A stretch of 64,000 nucleotides of DNA from Lachnospiraceae bacterium (GCA_910575835.1 CAJTGB010000018.1:1-64000), one strand, 5' to 3'; numbered from the stretch's first letter, positions 17,608-28,547 are shown. The notes: generated from the sequence alone by a model not told the origin. A program made the numbers and translations.

Positions 17608-18223
17608 AAGTCTGAATATGATATTCTTGATTATATTCATTGCAGGGACAGCCTTATGCTTTAAATACCTTCCCGGCGAAATACCTTTGTTTATGCAAAG
17701 TCCTCCACGTGGGGTTTTTATAGGGATTTGTTCTGTTATTTTCCTTGCGTTGGCTATTGCAGCCTTTTTTCCTCACAAAATCTCCCAAAACGACAATGAA
17801 GTGAGAAATGATATTACTCTGACTGTAATTAACCTCTTTGGACTTGGAATTTTTCTTTTCTATTTTGTCACGATAGCTAAGTATTGCGGTTTGCAAATGA
17901 ATTACATGAAAGGTATTGTGCTTATCGTGGGGGGCTTAATGGTATTAGTCGGTAATTTCTTGCCGCAAATGCCTTATCGCAGCCGGATTGGGTTTAAATT
18001 GCCTTGGATTCTAAAAGATAAACTATGCTGGCAAAAAACGCATAGATTTGCCGGGTACACGGCAATTCCTTTTGGGCTTATTCAGTGTTTGCTTGCTTTG
18101 TTTGTGCCGAACGACGATCTTGTATTTTTGCTGGGAATTGGGATTTGGATTATTATTGTGTGTATTTATTCATTGATTGCTTATTATCAGAATAAGGGGA
18201 ATTTTGGTAAGTATAAGCCGTAG
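17594..18223 (+). CDS. SdpI-family immunity-type membrane protein
   Basis: This 209-residue membrane protein has six or so TM segments. It carries the SdpI-type stretch GNFLPQMPYRSRIGFKLPW and the downstream KTHRFAG, which are family hallmarks. In Bacillus subtilis SdpI protects against the SdpC killing factor and recruits SdpR. Here no sdpC-like toxin gene is present, so it may act as orphan immunity. The start at 17594 has GAAACGAG upstream and is nested in the end of the regulator. Confidence 0.85.
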   Translation: MKLYRSLNMIFLIIFIAGTALCFKYLPGEIPLFMQSPPRGVFIGICSVIFLALAIAAFFPHKISQNDNEVRNDITLTVINLFGLGIFLFYFVTIAKYCGLQMNYMKGIVLIVGGLMVLVGNFLPQMPYRSRIGFKLPWILKDKLCWQKTHRFAGYTAIPFGLIQCLLALFVPNDDLVFLLGIGIWIIIVCIYSLIAYYQNKGNFGKYKP

Positions 18224-18308
18224 GAGAATATTATTATGAAGTAAGGGGAATTCAATTGTAAAAATTATATAAAAAACATAAAATAAACCTGATACAAGGC
18301 TAAAAAAT

Positions 18309-18328
18309 CAATCTTTTCATAATGTTTT
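18309..18328 (+). repeat. Right 20-bp direct repeat (attR-like)
   Basis: Exact copy of the sequence at 13756-13775, lying directly before the ftsH promoter. Removing one repeat and the DNA between them would bring the DUF1846 and ftsH promoters back to back. Confidence 0.75.
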
Positions 18329-18330
18329 TA

Positions 18331-18359
18331 TTGATTTCTAGGTAGGCTGTCCGTATAAT
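18331..18359 (+). promoter_or_regulatory. ftsH promoter
   Basis: TTGATT (18331-18336) and TATAAT (18354-18359) are spaced by 17 bp, and ACAGGAGG precedes the ftsH start at 18385. The promoter lies just outside the right repeat, so the insertion left it intact. Confidence 0.78.
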
Positions 18360-18384
18360 GAAAGGGTAGTACAGGAGGAAAAAA

Positions 18385-20325
18385 ATGGACAACCAGAATA
18401 ATAACCCGAATAACAGGAATCAGAATAATAGAAATAATAATAGAAACAACAAGCAAGGTCTGCCCTTTATCATTCTGGTGACCCTGGTCACGATGGTGAT
18501 GGTGATGGCGCTGTTTCAGTTCCAGGGAGCGGGCAGCGACAATGAGATCAGTTATAATGAATTCCTTAAGAAGGTGGATGACGGCAAGGTTGAGGAAGTA
18601 GTGATACAGAGCAGCCGTATCGTCATAACGGAGAAGAAGGAGAAGGGGCAGAAGATCGCCAAGGAATACTATACCGGTGTCGTGCGCGACGATTCCTTAG
18701 CGGAACGCCTTGAGAAGGCGGATGTTAAGTTCAGCCAGCAGATCCCGGATACCACATCTGCTATTATCGCACAGACATTGTTCACGCTTCTGCCGGTGTT
18801 TCTGCTGATCGGCGTGTTCGTATGGATGACGAGGAAGATGTCCAAGGGCGGCGGAATGATGGGAATCGGCAAGAGCAATGCCAAGATGTATGTGGAGAAG
18901 CAGACCGGAGTTACATTCAAGGATGTAGCCGGGCAGGATGAGGCGAAGGAGTCTTTGCAGGAGGTGGTAGATTTCCTGCATAATCCGGGCAAATACACCA
19001 GCGTAGGAGCCAAGCTTCCGAAAGGCGCTCTTTTAGTAGGCCCTCCGGGTACAGGTAAGACATTGCTTGCGAAGGCTGTGGCAGGAGAGGCGAACGTACC
19101 GTTTTTTTCCTTAAGCGGTTCGGCATTTGTGGAGATGTATGTAGGTGTGGGAGCGTCAAGAGTCCGCGACCTGTTCAAGCAGGCGCAGCAGATGGCGCCC
19201 TGTATCATATTTATCGATGAGATCGATGCGATCGGTAAGAGCCGTGACAATCAGCTGGGCAGCAACGACGAGCGGGAGCAGACGTTGAACCAGCTGTTGG
19301 CGGAGATGGATGGATTCGAGAGCAACAAGGGACTGGTGCTCCTTGCGGCGACGAACAGACCGGAGATATTAGATCCGGCGCTTTTGCGCCCGGGACGGTT
19401 TGACAGAAGGATCGTTGTGGAGAAGCCGGATCTTAAGGGAAGAGTCGACGTTCTGAAGGTGCATTCCAAGGATGTGCGCATGGACGAGACAGTGGATCTG
19501 GAGGCGATCGCGCTGGCAACAAGCGGTGCGGTAGGTTCGGATCTTGCCAATATGATCAATGAGGCGGCGATCAATGCCGTAAAGAACGGAAGGACGGCGG
19601 TATCTCAGTCAGATCTTTTCGAGGCGGTGGAAGTGGTACTGGTCGGCAAGGAGAAGAAGGACCGTATCATGAGCCAGGAGGAGAGGAAGATCGTATCCTA
19701 CCACGAGGTCGGCCATGCTCTGGTAAGTGCATTGCAGAAGGATTCGGAGCCGGTTCAGAAGATCACGATCGTGCCCAGAACCATGGGGGCGCTTGGGTAT
19801 GTTATGCAGACGCCGGAAGAAGAGAAGTTCCTGAATACCAGGAAGGAGCTACATGCGATGCTGGTGGGAATGCTGGCAGGCCGGGCGGCGGAAGAGATCG
19901 TGTTCGATACGGTCACAACGGGTGCTTCTAATGATATTGAGAAGGCGACCAAGGTTGCAAGGGCGATGGTGACCCAGTACGGTATGAGCGAGAAGTTCGG
20001 ACTGATCGGGTTGGAGTCTGTTCAGAACCGTTATCTGGATGGAAGACCGGTGGCGAACTGCGGGCAGGAGACTGCTTCGGAGATCGACCAGGAGGTTATG
20101 AGGATCCTCAAAGAATCCTATGAAGCGGCGAAGAAGCTTCTTGGCGAGCATCGGAAGGCGCTTGATAAGATCGCGGCATTCCTGATCGAGAAGGAGACGA
20201 TCACCGGCAAGGAATTCATGGAGATCTTCCACGAGGTAGAGGGTATCGACCCCGAAGAGAAGAAGGAGAAGACCGAGGAGAGGATAGCGATGAACCCGGT
20301 GGATCCGGCAGAAGATTCACAGTAA
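18385..20325 (+). CDS. ftsH: ATP-dependent zinc metalloprotease FtsH
   Basis: This 646-residue membrane protease degrades misfolded and regulatory membrane and cytosolic proteins. The first 25 residues are unusually Asn-rich. TM1 (about 28-48) and TM2 (about 130-150) flank the extracytoplasmic domain. The AAA module has [19 protein letters not shown] and the second region of homology with RPGRFDR. The zinc site is HEVGH near residue 440. All catalytic motifs are intact. Confidence 0.97.
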   Translation: MDNQNNNPNNRNQNNRNNNRNNKQGLPFIILVTLVTMVMVMALFQFQGAGSDNEISYNEFLKKVDDGKVEEVVIQSSRIVITEKKEKGQKIAKEYYTGVVRDDSLAERLEKADVKFSQQIPDTTSAIIAQTLFTLLPVFLLIGVFVWMTRKMSKGGGMMGIGKSNAKMYVEKQTGVTFKDVAGQDEAKESLQEVVDFLHNPGKYTSVGAKLPKGALLVGPPGTGKTLLAKAVAGEANVPFFSLSGSAFVEMYVGVGASRVRDLFKQAQQMAPCIIFIDEIDAIGKSRDNQLGSNDEREQTLNQLLAEMDGFESNKGLVLLAATNRPEILDPALLRPGRFDRRIVVEKPDLKGRVDVLKVHSKDVRMDETVDLEAIALATSGAVGSDLANMINEAAINAVKNGRTAVSQSDLFEAVEVVLVGKEKKDRIMSQEERKIVSYHEVGHALVSALQKDSEPVQKITIVPRTMGALGYVMQTPEEEKFLNTRKELHAMLVGMLAGRAAEEIVFDTVTTGASNDIEKATKVARAMVTQYGMSEKFGLIGLESVQNRYLDGRPVANCGQETASEIDQEVMRILKESYEAAKKLLGEHRKALDKIAAFLIEKETITGKEFMEIFHEVEGIDPEEKKEKTEERIAMNPVDPAEDSQ

Positions 20326-20330
20326 TATAG

Positions 20331-20370
20331 AGCCTGGAAGTCTGAAGATCGGCAGATTTCCAGGCTTTTC
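20331..20370 (+). terminator. Terminator after ftsH
   Basis: AGCCTGGAA (20331-20339) pairs with TTCCAGGCT (20358-20366), followed by TTTTC. Confidence 0.75.
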
Positions 20371-20435
20371 GCGGTACTTCGGCGGCATCGGCGCAAGATT
20401 TTCACGGGAAATATATAAGACAGGAGACGGAAACC

Positions 20436-22274
20436 ATGTTTGACATCCAGGAGGAATTGAAAAAGCTGCCGGGGAAGCCCGGCGTCTACATTATGCATGA
20501 CGAGCGGGATGAGATTATCTATGTAGGGAAGGCGATCAGCCTTAAGAACCGGGTGCGCCAGTATTTTCAGAGCAGCCGGAACAAGGGGGCTAAGATCGAG
20601 CAGATGGTGACGCATATCGTCCGGTTCGAGTATATAGTCACGGACTCCGAGTTAGAAGCGCTGGTGCTGGAATGTAATCTGATCAAGGAACACAGGCCGA
20701 AGTATAATACCATGCTGATGGATGACAAGACATATCCGTTTATTAAGGTGACGGTGGACGAGCCGTTTCCAAGGGTCATGGTTGCCAGAAGGATGATAAA
20801 GGATAAGTCCAGGTATTTCGGGCCTTACACCAGTGCAGGGGCGGTGAAGGATACCATAGAACTGATACGCAAGTTATATCATATCCGAAGCTGCAGCCGG
20901 AAGCTGCCCAAGGACATCGGCCGGGAGAGGCCTTGTCTGAATTATCACATCCATCAGTGCAAAGCGCCCTGCCAGGGATATATTTCAGAGGAAGAGTACC
21001 GCCAGTCTATTCAGGAGGTGGTGCACTTCCTGAACGGCAATTATGATGTGATCTTAAAAGAGCTTCAAAGTAAGATGGAGAAGGCGTCGGAGGAGTTGGA
21101 GTTTGAGAAGGCGATCGAGTACAGGGAGCTGCTCGCCAGTGTCAGGAAGATTGCGCAGAAGCAGAAGATCACGGATACGGCGGGTGATGACCGGGATATA
21201 CTGGCTGCGGCGGTAGAAGAGGAGGACGCGGTTGTTCAGGTATTCTTCATCCGCGGCGGAAGGCTGATCGGAAGAGATCATTTTTACCTTAAGATAACGA
21301 AGGGCGAGGCCGAAGGCGAGATCTTATCAAGCTTCATCAAGCAGTTTTATGCAGGGACACCCTATATACCTGCAGAGATCATGCTTCCTACGGCAGTGGA
21401 GGATATGGAGCTTATTGAAGAATGGCTGTCAAAGAGACGGGGGCACCGCGTGCATCTGCGGGTTCCCAAGAAGGGGACGAAGGAGAAGCTTGTGGAGCTG
21501 GCGGCGAAGAATGCCGCGATGGTCTTGAGTACGGACAAGGAGAGGCTGAAACGTGAAGAGGGGCGTACCATCGGTGCGGTGAAGGAGCTCGAGAAGATGC
21601 TCGGGCTTAACGGGGTCGTGCGGATGGAGGCATATGATATCTCGAATACGAGCGGATTTGCTTCTGTAGGTTCTATGGTAGTGTACGAGAGAGGCAAACC
21701 GAAGCGTAACGACTACCGCAAGTTCAAGATCAAGGGTGTCCAGGGAGCGGACGATTACGCGAGTATGGAAGAAGTGCTGACCCGCCGGTTTGAGCATGGG
21801 ATGCGTGAACAGGAGGAGGGCAAGGATATGGGAGGGTTCACGGCATTCCCGGATCTGATCCTTATGGACGGCGGAAAAGGTCAGGTGAATGTGGCGCTTA
21901 AGGTGCTGAAGGAGCTTCAGATCAATATCCCTGTCTGCGGTATGGTCAAGGATGACAATCACCGCACCCGCGGGCTGTACTATCAGAATAAGGAACTCCC
22001 GATAGACCGGAACTCGGAGAGCTTCCGGCTGATCACCAGGATACAGGATGAGGCGCATAGATTCGCGATCACATTTCATCGGCAGCTTCGCGGGAAGAAC
22101 CAGGTGCATTCTGTTCTGGACGATATTCCCGGAGTAGGGCCGGCAAGACGGAAGGACCTGATGAGGCATTTTGAAAATATCGAGGCGATTCGCAGCGCTA
22201 CGGTGGAGCAGTTGAAGGAGCTTCCGTCCATGAATGAAAAATCTGCACGGGATGTCTATAACTTTTTCCATTGA
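20436..22274 (+). CDS. uvrC: Excinuclease ABC subunit C
   Basis: This 612-residue incision subunit of nucleotide excision repair has an N-terminal GIY-YIG domain ([18 protein letters not shown]). It also has the cysteine-rich [13 protein letters not shown], a UVR domain ([13 protein letters not shown]), the RNase H-like catalytic core, and C-terminal helix-hairpin-helix motifs ([15 protein letters not shown]). Full length. AGGAGACGG precedes the ATG. Confidence 0.97.
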   Translation: MFDIQEELKKLPGKPGVYIMHDERDEIIYVGKAISLKNRVRQYFQSSRNKGAKIEQMVTHIVRFEYIVTDSELEALVLECNLIKEHRPKYNTMLMDDKTYPFIKVTVDEPFPRVMVARRMIKDKSRYFGPYTSAGAVKDTIELIRKLYHIRSCSRKLPKDIGRERPCLNYHIHQCKAPCQGYISEEEYRQSIQEVVHFLNGNYDVILKELQSKMEKASEELEFEKAIEYRELLASVRKIAQKQKITDTAGDDRDILAAAVEEEDAVVQVFFIRGGRLIGRDHFYLKITKGEAEGEILSSFIKQFYAGTPYIPAEIMLPTAVEDMELIEEWLSKRRGHRVHLRVPKKGTKEKLVELAAKNAAMVLSTDKERLKREEGRTIGAVKELEKMLGLNGVVRMEAYDISNTSGFASVGSMVVYERGKPKRNDYRKFKIKGVQGADDYASMEEVLTRRFEHGMREQEEGKDMGGFTAFPDLILMDGGKGQVNVALKVLKELQINIPVCGMVKDDNHRTRGLYYQNKELPIDRNSESFRLITRIQDEAHRFAITFHRQLRGKNQVHSVLDDIPGVGPARRKDLMRHFENIEAIRSATVEQLKELPSMNEKSARDVYNFFH

Positions 22275-22279
22275 TATGG

Positions 22280-22285
22280 TATAAT
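22280..22285 (+). promoter_or_regulatory. Possible extended -10 promoter for hprK
   Basis: TATGGTATAAT (a TGN extended -10) lies right after the uvrC stop; no good -35 is present. It would give hprK its own transcript. Confidence 0.4.
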
Positions 22286-22347
22286 TTAAAGGTAATTTTG
22301 GCTCCAAAGAAGTAAAGGTGCCGCCAATTTTTAATAAGGAGAGTATT

Positions 22348-23274
22348 ATGGCAGGTAAAGTCGAGTTAAAAAAAGTGGTGGAGAAGATGAATCTTAAGAA
22401 TCTTACGCCTGATGTGGATTTGACAGATAAGATGATCGGGATTCCGGATATCAATCGTCCGGCTCTGCAGCTTACGGGATATTTTGAACATTTTGATTCT
22501 GACAGGGTTCAGTTGATCGGATATGTGGAATACACATTCCTGGAGAAGATGGATGCAGAACATAAGAAGGAGATCTATGGGGAATTGCTGTCCTATCCCA
22601 TTCCGTGTATCGTATTTTCAAGAAATATGAAGCCGGGGCAGCTTCTTCTTGAGATGGCGGAGGAAGCCAATATCCCGGTGTTCAACACAGAGAAGAAGAC
22701 GTCTGAATTTACAGCCGAGATCATACGCTGGCTGAATGTACAGTTAGCGCCCTGTATCTCGATCCATGGCGTTCTGGTGGATGTGTACGGCGTCGGCGTG
22801 CTGATTATGGGAGAGAGCGGGATCGGCAAGAGCGAAGCTGCTTTGGAGCTGATCAAGAGAGGGCACCGTCTGGTCAGCGACGATGTGGTAGAGATCCGTA
22901 AGGTCAGTGACGAGACTTTGGTCGGGACGGCGCCGGATATCACGCGGCACTTTATTGAGTTGCGGGGGATCGGCATCGTAGATGTCAAGACACTGTACGG
23001 TGTACAGAGCGTCAGGGCGACGCAGAATATCGATCTGGTCATTACGCTGGAGGACTGGGACAAGGAGAAGAAGTATGACAGGCTTGGCTTGGAGGAGGAA
23101 TACACGGAATTCTTAGGGAATAAGGTCGTATGCCACCAGCTTCCGATCCGTCCGGGACGTAATCTGGCGATCATCGTTGAGACGGCCGCCATCAATTACC
23201 GCCAGAAGAAGATGGGATATAACGCGGCGCAGGAGTTGTATAAGCGGGTACAGCAGAATCTTGCCAAGAAATGA
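22348..23274 (+). CDS. hprK: HPr kinase/phosphorylase
   Basis: This 308-residue enzyme phosphorylates HPr at Ser46 in response to glycolytic intermediates and reverses the reaction, controlling carbon catabolite repression in Firmicutes. The P-loop is GESGIGKSE near residue 155, with DDVVEI after it. The C-terminal GRNLAIIVETAAINYRQK is a family signature. I chose ATG 22348 because AAGGAG precedes it. The glucokinase gene follows 43 bp downstream, a functional pairing in sugar control. Confidence 0.95.
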   Translation: MAGKVELKKVVEKMNLKNLTPDVDLTDKMIGIPDINRPALQLTGYFEHFDSDRVQLIGYVEYTFLEKMDAEHKKEIYGELLSYPIPCIVFSRNMKPGQLLLEMAEEANIPVFNTEKKTSEFTAEIIRWLNVQLAPCISIHGVLVDVYGVGVLIMGESGIGKSEAALELIKRGHRLVSDDVVEIRKVSDETLVGTAPDITRHFIELRGIGIVDVKTLYGVQSVRATQNIDLVITLEDWDKEKKYDRLGLEEEYTEFLGNKVVCHQLPIRPGRNLAIIVETAAINYRQKKMGYNAAQELYKRVQQNLAKK

Positions 23275-23317
23275 TGGAATCGTGATAAATAAATACAGAG
23301 AGACAGGAGGATGTAAG

Positions 23318-24247
23318 ATGGAGTATTGTTTTGGCGTTGACATTGGAGGAACAACGGTGAAGATCGGTCTGTTTAAGACGGACGGCGAACTGCTTGACAA
23401 GTGGGAGATCAAGACACGCACAGAGAATCAGGGAGAAGCGGTCCTTCCTGATATTGCGGCTTCTTTGAAGGAGAAGATGCAGGAAAAGGGGATTGACGCA
23501 TCCCAGGCATCAGGAATCGGCATCGGACTTCCGGCTCCTGTAGATGAGAACGGAATCGTACAGAATACGGCGAATATCGGTTGGGGATACAAGGAAGTGA
23601 CCCGCGAGATGGAGGAGCTGACCGGTATGAAGGTGGCTTCCGGCAATGACGCCAATGTGGCGGCTCTTGGCGAGATGTGGCTCGGCGCCGGGCGAGGCCA
23701 TAAGAATCTGATCATGGTAACATTGGGAACCGGCGTGGGGGGAGGTATCATTGTGAACGGCCATCCTCTGACCGGAGCGCACGGAGCAGGCGGTGAGATC
23801 GGACATATCTGTATGAATTATGAAGAGACGGAAACATGCGGCTGCGGGAACAGAGGATGCCTGGAGATGTATGCGTCTGCTACCGGGATCACCAGACTTG
23901 CAAGGAGAAGGCTTGCGGCAGATGACAGTCCGTCCTTGCTCAGAGAAGGTGAATTGAGCGCGAAGGCGGTATTCGATGCGCTAAAAGAGGGGGATCAGGT
24001 TGCCGAAGAGATCGTGGAAGAGTTCGGCTCCTATCTTGGACATGGTATGGCGAATCTTGCGGCTGTGACAGATCCGTCGGTGATCGTGATCGGCGGCGGA
24101 GTGTCCAAGGCAGGGGAGATTCTGCTAGGTTATGTTGAGAAATATTATCAGGAAAGGGCCTTTTTTGCGAACAAAGATACGAAGTTCGTGTTGGCGGAGC
24201 TTGGGAATGATGCAGGAATCTGCGGAGCAGCGAAGCTGATCTTATAG
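23318..24247 (+). CDS. glk: ROK-family glucokinase
   Basis: This 309-residue sugar kinase phosphorylates glucose at C6. The ATP motif is VDIGGTTVKIG near the start. The ROK signature and zinc motif CGCGNRGCLE, with the upstream His in GAHGAGGEIGH, are intact. The start follows AGGAGGATGTAAG. It sits with hprK and before a terminator. Confidence 0.92.
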   Translation: MEYCFGVDIGGTTVKIGLFKTDGELLDKWEIKTRTENQGEAVLPDIAASLKEKMQEKGIDASQASGIGIGLPAPVDENGIVQNTANIGWGYKEVTREMEELTGMKVASGNDANVAALGEMWLGAGRGHKNLIMVTLGTGVGGGIIVNGHPLTGAHGAGGEIGHICMNYEETETCGCGNRGCLEMYASATGITRLARRRLAADDSPSLLREGELSAKAVFDALKEGDQVAEEIVEEFGSYLGHGMANLAAVTDPSVIVIGGGVSKAGEILLGYVEKYYQERAFFANKDTKFVLAELGNDAGICGAAKLIL

Positions 24248-24290
24248 AAAATGTACCTCTTTTGATAGGATTGGATAAGACTTATTATAG

Positions 24291-24327
24291 TAACGGGATG
24301 ACCATGAAAGGGCATCCCGTTATTTTA
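24291..24327 (+). terminator. Terminator after glk
   Basis: TAACGGGATG pairs with CATCCCGTTA (24313-24322), followed by TTTTAATTT. It lies between convergent genes and may also serve the PBP gene. Confidence 0.8.
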
Positions 24328-24335
24328 ATTTGATG

Positions 24336-26945
24336 CTATTGTACAACTCCCGGAATAATACTGTCTATCGGAATATCTGACGATCCGGGGTCTGACGGAG
24401 GTTCGGCCGGTGGATTTGGATCCGTCGCCGGCGGAGTAGTCGTATCGCCGTTGCCGTTTGTACCGTCGCCGTTCCCTGTACCGTCTCCATTGCCTGTACC
24501 GTCTCCATTACCAGTACCGTCGCCGCTGCCGTCAGGGTTATCGGTTTCGTCTGTCGGTTCGCCTTCCTCGGACTCAGTGTCTAACTCGTCGTCCGGGTAA
24601 TAATTGTGTCCCGTACATCGGTCGTTCATAAGCATGTCCGTAGCAAATAGCTCAGTGACTCCCGGACAGCTTCCTGATACTGCAAGCAATCCGCTGATGG
24701 AACATACAGTCTTCCGCTCCACGGTCGGAGGTATGGTAAAGTCTTTCGGCGGCAGATTCGCGTGGATCCTGCTCATAATACTTCTCCAGAGGCGGAACCG
24801 GAAGTTGGTGTCGGTGTTGCATTCCTTATTATCATCGTATCCGCCCCATACGGCGCAGGTATAATACGGTGTGAACCCGCAGAACCATAAGTCCTTGTTG
24901 GAGGTCGTTGTACCGGTCTTGCCGGCAACCGGCATGTTAGGCAGCCTGCAGGCGGTACCCGTACCGGAATCCACAACATCCTGCATTGCGCTGGTTAAGA
25001 GAGCGGCGGTGCTGTCCTTCAGGACGGTGCGCGTCTCTCCGGTTCCTTCCAGGAGCACATTGCCGTCATGGTCAAGGATCTTGGTGTACAGTGTCGGAGA
25101 GTTGTAGATACCTCCGTTGGCGATCGTCGCGTATGCGGCGCACATCTCATAATTATATACACCGTCGGTGATACCTCCAAGCGAGAGCGTCTGGTTGTCA
25201 AGATCGCTGAATACGCCGGCGCTGGTTGTCTTGCTCTTAACGAGGGTGCTGATGCCGAACTTCTCGCAGTAATCAAATCCTAACTGCTGGGTAATCTCGT
25301 CGCTTAACTTAACCGCACATACGTTGATGGACCATGTGATTGCACGGCGGATCGTAGTATCGCCGCCGTAACGTCCGTTGGCATTACGAAGGACGTTGCC
25401 GTTCCTTAGGGTGTAGGGCTCGTCCTTGATGACCGTAGCGAGTGACTTGCCGCAGGAATCAAGGGCAGGAGCGTATGACGCAAGGATCTTGAAACAGGAT
25501 CCCGGCTGTCTCTTGGAACCCTTATAAGCTCTGTTCAGTCCCAAACTGGTCGCCTTCGTACCGCGTCCTCCCACCATGGCCTTGATCTGGCCGGTGGTCT
25601 GGTCAATGACCGTTACGGAAGCCTGCGGCTGAGGCGAAACGTTAACGACCTCGTCGTAGGTATCGCCTTCCCGGGCGATCGTGGTCTTCCATTCTTCTAC
25701 CATTGCACGGGCGGCTTCTTCGCTTGGGAAGAGGAGCCCCTGTTCCCGTCCGTGGGCAGCCTTTACATACTGCTTAATGTGACCGGAGCTGAAGTTCTCT
25801 ACGGTCCCGTCCGCGCGGGTTACAGTAACGGCACAGTCTAAGCCGTATTCCTTCAGATACGGATAGTTGGCGTCGTTGTTCATCTCTTCATCGCAGATCT
25901 GCTGCATTGCCAGGTTTTGAGTGGAGTAAATGCCAAGACCGCCGCTGTATACCGCATTGTAAGCCTGTGTGTCCGTGTAGCCGAGCTGGCTTCTTAAGTC
26001 GTCGATCACCTGTTCCGCAAGCGCGTCGACGAAATAGCTGTACGGACTGTCATCCATTACTGCGTTGTTGACGGTCTGGATCCTGGAATATACATCGTCC
26101 GCCATCGCTTCATCATAGGCAGCCTTGTCGATGTAACCCTGCTCCAGCATATCGTCCAATACCTTTTTCCGGCGCTTTGCGTTGTCTTCCGGGTTGGTGA
26201 TAGGATTCAGTGTTCCAGGGCTCTGGGTAATACCGGCGATCACGGCGCATTCTGACAGGTTCAGGTCGTTGACCTCCTTGCCGAAATACCGCTTTGCCGC
26301 GGCCTGTACACCCAGGCAGTTCTGTCCAAGGTTGATGGTGTTCAGATAACTCTCCATAATGGTATCCTTGTCCATCTGTTTTTCGATCTGAATCGCCAGG
26401 AATTGTTCCTGGAGCTTACGTTCAACCCTGTCGTAAAAGGTCTCCTCATTTACAAAGTTCGGGAAGACATTATTCTTGATCAACTGCTGCGTGAGGGTAC
26501 TTGCACCCTGGGACAGGTCGCCGGAAGTGATTCCGACTACCGCCGCACGGGCGATACCCTGCAGGTCGATTCCGTTGTGGTCATAAAAACGCTCGTCCTC
26601 AATTGCGACAAAGGCATGCTGCAGATCCTTGGGGATCTGGTCAATGGACTTGTATACGCGGTTGGAACCTGAGGATACAAAACGTTCAATCTCTGTAGTA
26701 CCGTCATCTGCATAAACAAAGGTAGTGAAGCCTTTTGGTTTGACATCGTCGGGAGAGACTTCGGGGGTATTGTCAATGATCTTCTTGGCAAATATACCAA
26801 CTCCGGCCACTCCGGCAACCGCTACCACTATCATACAGAGGAGAAATGCTTTAAAAAGCCGTACACCGATCCGCTTGCCCTGCATCGTGGACTTAGACGT
26901 TATCTGGTTTTGCTTTTGTGAAGCTTTTTTCTTACCATAATTCAT
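24336..26945 (-). CDS. Class A penicillin-binding protein (PBP1A-like)
   Basis: This 869-residue bifunctional cell-wall synthase has one N-terminal TM segment (about 28-50). A GT51 transglycosylase domain follows with EDERFYDHNGID. The transpeptidase domain has SCFK (KRQPGSCFK), SIN (WSINVC) and KTGT (AGKTGTTT). After the catalytic domain a low-complexity tail rich in Asp, Gly, Thr and Pro includes GDGTGN repeated in tandem (18-bp DNA units at about 24463-24534), likely spanning the wall. Divergent from yigZ. Confidence 0.93.
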   Translation of the reverse strand: MNYGKKKASQKQNQITSKSTMQGKRIGVRLFKAFLLCMIVVAVAGVAGVGIFAKKIIDNTPEVSPDDVKPKGFTTFVYADDGTTEIERFVSSGSNRVYKSIDQIPKDLQHAFVAIEDERFYDHNGIDLQGIARAAVVGITSGDLSQGASTLTQQLIKNNVFPNFVNEETFYDRVERKLQEQFLAIQIEKQMDKDTIMESYLNTINLGQNCLGVQAAAKRYFGKEVNDLNLSECAVIAGITQSPGTLNPITNPEDNAKRRKKVLDDMLEQGYIDKAAYDEAMADDVYSRIQTVNNAVMDDSPYSYFVDALAEQVIDDLRSQLGYTDTQAYNAVYSGGLGIYSTQNLAMQQICDEEMNNDANYPYLKEYGLDCAVTVTRADGTVENFSSGHIKQYVKAAHGREQGLLFPSEEAARAMVEEWKTTIAREGDTYDEVVNVSPQPQASVTVIDQTTGQIKAMVGGRGTKATSLGLNRAYKGSKRQPGSCFKILASYAPALDSCGKSLATVIKDEPYTLRNGNVLRNANGRYGGDTTIRRAITWSINVCAVKLSDEITQQLGFDYCEKFGISTLVKSKTTSAGVFSDLDNQTLSLGGITDGVYNYEMCAAYATIANGGIYNSPTLYTKILDHDGNVLLEGTGETRTVLKDSTAALLTSAMQDVVDSGTGTACRLPNMPVAGKTGTTTSNKDLWFCGFTPYYTCAVWGGYDDNKECNTDTNFRFRLWRSIMSRIHANLPPKDFTIPPTVERKTVCSISGLLAVSGSCPGVTELFATDMLMNDRCTGHNYYPDDELDTESEEGEPTDETDNPDGSGDGTGNGDGTGNGDGTGNGDGTNGNGDTTTPPATDPNPPAEPPSDPGSSDIPIDSIIPGVVQ

Positions 26946-27129
26946 GTGCGAAGCCTCCTTTATACCAAGTTATTATAACAAACAAACGTAATTTAATAAA
27001 GAAAAAAATAAAAACTTCATATTTCAGTAGGAAAATCTTAAGAAATCCGTTATAGTAATTCATATGATGATATTCATGTATGGTATTCGGAGCGATCCGT
27101 GTATCATGGATCATAGGAAGGAAGGTATT

Positions 27130-27783
<654 letters not shown>

Positions 27784-27845
27784 CCATCAATAAATTTATA
27801 TTGCACATGAACGGTTGAGAAGAACCATTTCCAACGAACAGGCAG

Positions 27846-27876
27846 AAAGGGGACCGCCTTCCCGGCAGTCCCCTTT
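27846..27876. terminator. Hairpin between yigZ and hpf
   Basis: AAAGGGGAC (27846-27854) pairs perfectly with GTCCCCTTT (27868-27876). It separates convergent genes; T runs are short on both strands, so efficiency is uncertain. Confidence 0.5.
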
Positions 27877-27909
27877 GAAAAACCATCTCAACTATTCACT
27901 TTTCGATCT

Positions 27910-28446
27910 CTATGAAAATTCCGGCTCGATCAATCCAAACGCTCCGTTCTTCCTGCGGTATACCACATTCACCTCATCCGTCTCCGCATTGCAGAATACA
28001 TAGAAGTCATGTCCGAGAAGATCCATCTGTATGCAGGCATCTTCTGGATACATAGGCTTGAAACCGAACTTTTTCGTGCGGACGATCCTGATCTCGCCCT
28101 CATCCTCGGCAACGTCTTCGCCTTCATAGAATTCATGCTTGAAGTTGCCGCCCTCCTGATGCCTTGCGATCAGTTTGTTCTTATACTTACGAAGCTGGCG
28201 TTCGATCACCTCTTCTACCAGGTCGATGGAGACATACATATCATTGCTCTCCTGCTCCGAGCGGATGATATCGCCCTTCACAGGAATGGTTACCTCAATC
28301 TTCTGGCGTTCCTTCTGTACACTCAAGGTAACATGAATCTCTGTATCCGGAGTGAAATATCTCTCCAACTTCCCCAATTTGTTTTCCACCGCTTCTCTTA
28401 GTCCGGATGTTACTTCGATGTTCTTTCCAATAATGATAAACTTCAT
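27910..28446 (-). CDS. hpf: Ribosome hibernation-promoting factor, long form
   Basis: This protein is about 178 residues. Its N-terminal HPF/RaiA fold begins MKFIIIGKNIEVTSGLREAV. Its C-terminal dimerisation domain (EIRIVRTKKFGFKPMYPEDA...LGHDFYVF) identifies the long HPF that forms 100S ribosome dimers in stationary phase. I chose ATG 28446 because AGGAG lies 9 nt upstream. No operon partner. Confidence 0.95.
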   Translation of the reverse strand: MKFIIIGKNIEVTSGLREAVENKLGKLERYFTPDTEIHVTLSVQKERQKIEVTIPVKGDIIRSEQESNDMYVSIDLVEEVIERQLRKYKNKLIARHQEGGNFKHEFYEGEDVAEDEGEIRIVRTKKFGFKPMYPEDACIQMDLLGHDFYVFCNAETDEVNVVYRRKNGAFGLIEPEFS

Positions 28447-28547
28447 GCTGTCCAACTCCTTTTCGAAACAATTTCAAAAGATTAGTCTGACAATTATTAG
28501 TCAAACTAGCAATCTATCTGATATATGTAGTATATCACGTTTGATTA

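Larger units (their letters stand above)
13756..18328. mobile_element. Degraded integrative element between 20-bp repeats
   Basis: The island spans the two exact 20-bp repeats and separates the DUF1846 promoter from the ftsH promoter. It contains an integrase tail, a type I toxin locus, a damaged XRE regulator, a small ORF that reads through into an ABC gene, and an ABC/SdpRI-like cargo. Composition is visibly more AT-rich than the flanks. No intact recombinase, relaxase or structural phage gene remains, so it is probably immobile unless helped in trans. Confidence 0.72.

Noticed and set aside
13756-18328. The 20-bp repeats as target-site duplication of an IS
   Set aside because: Twenty bp is longer than typical IS duplications, no transposase or terminal inverted repeats lie inside, and an integrase tail adjoins the left copy.
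24460-24540. CRISPR-like array
   Set aside because: The 18-bp units are contiguous without spacers and encode GDGTGN repeats in the PBP reading frame.
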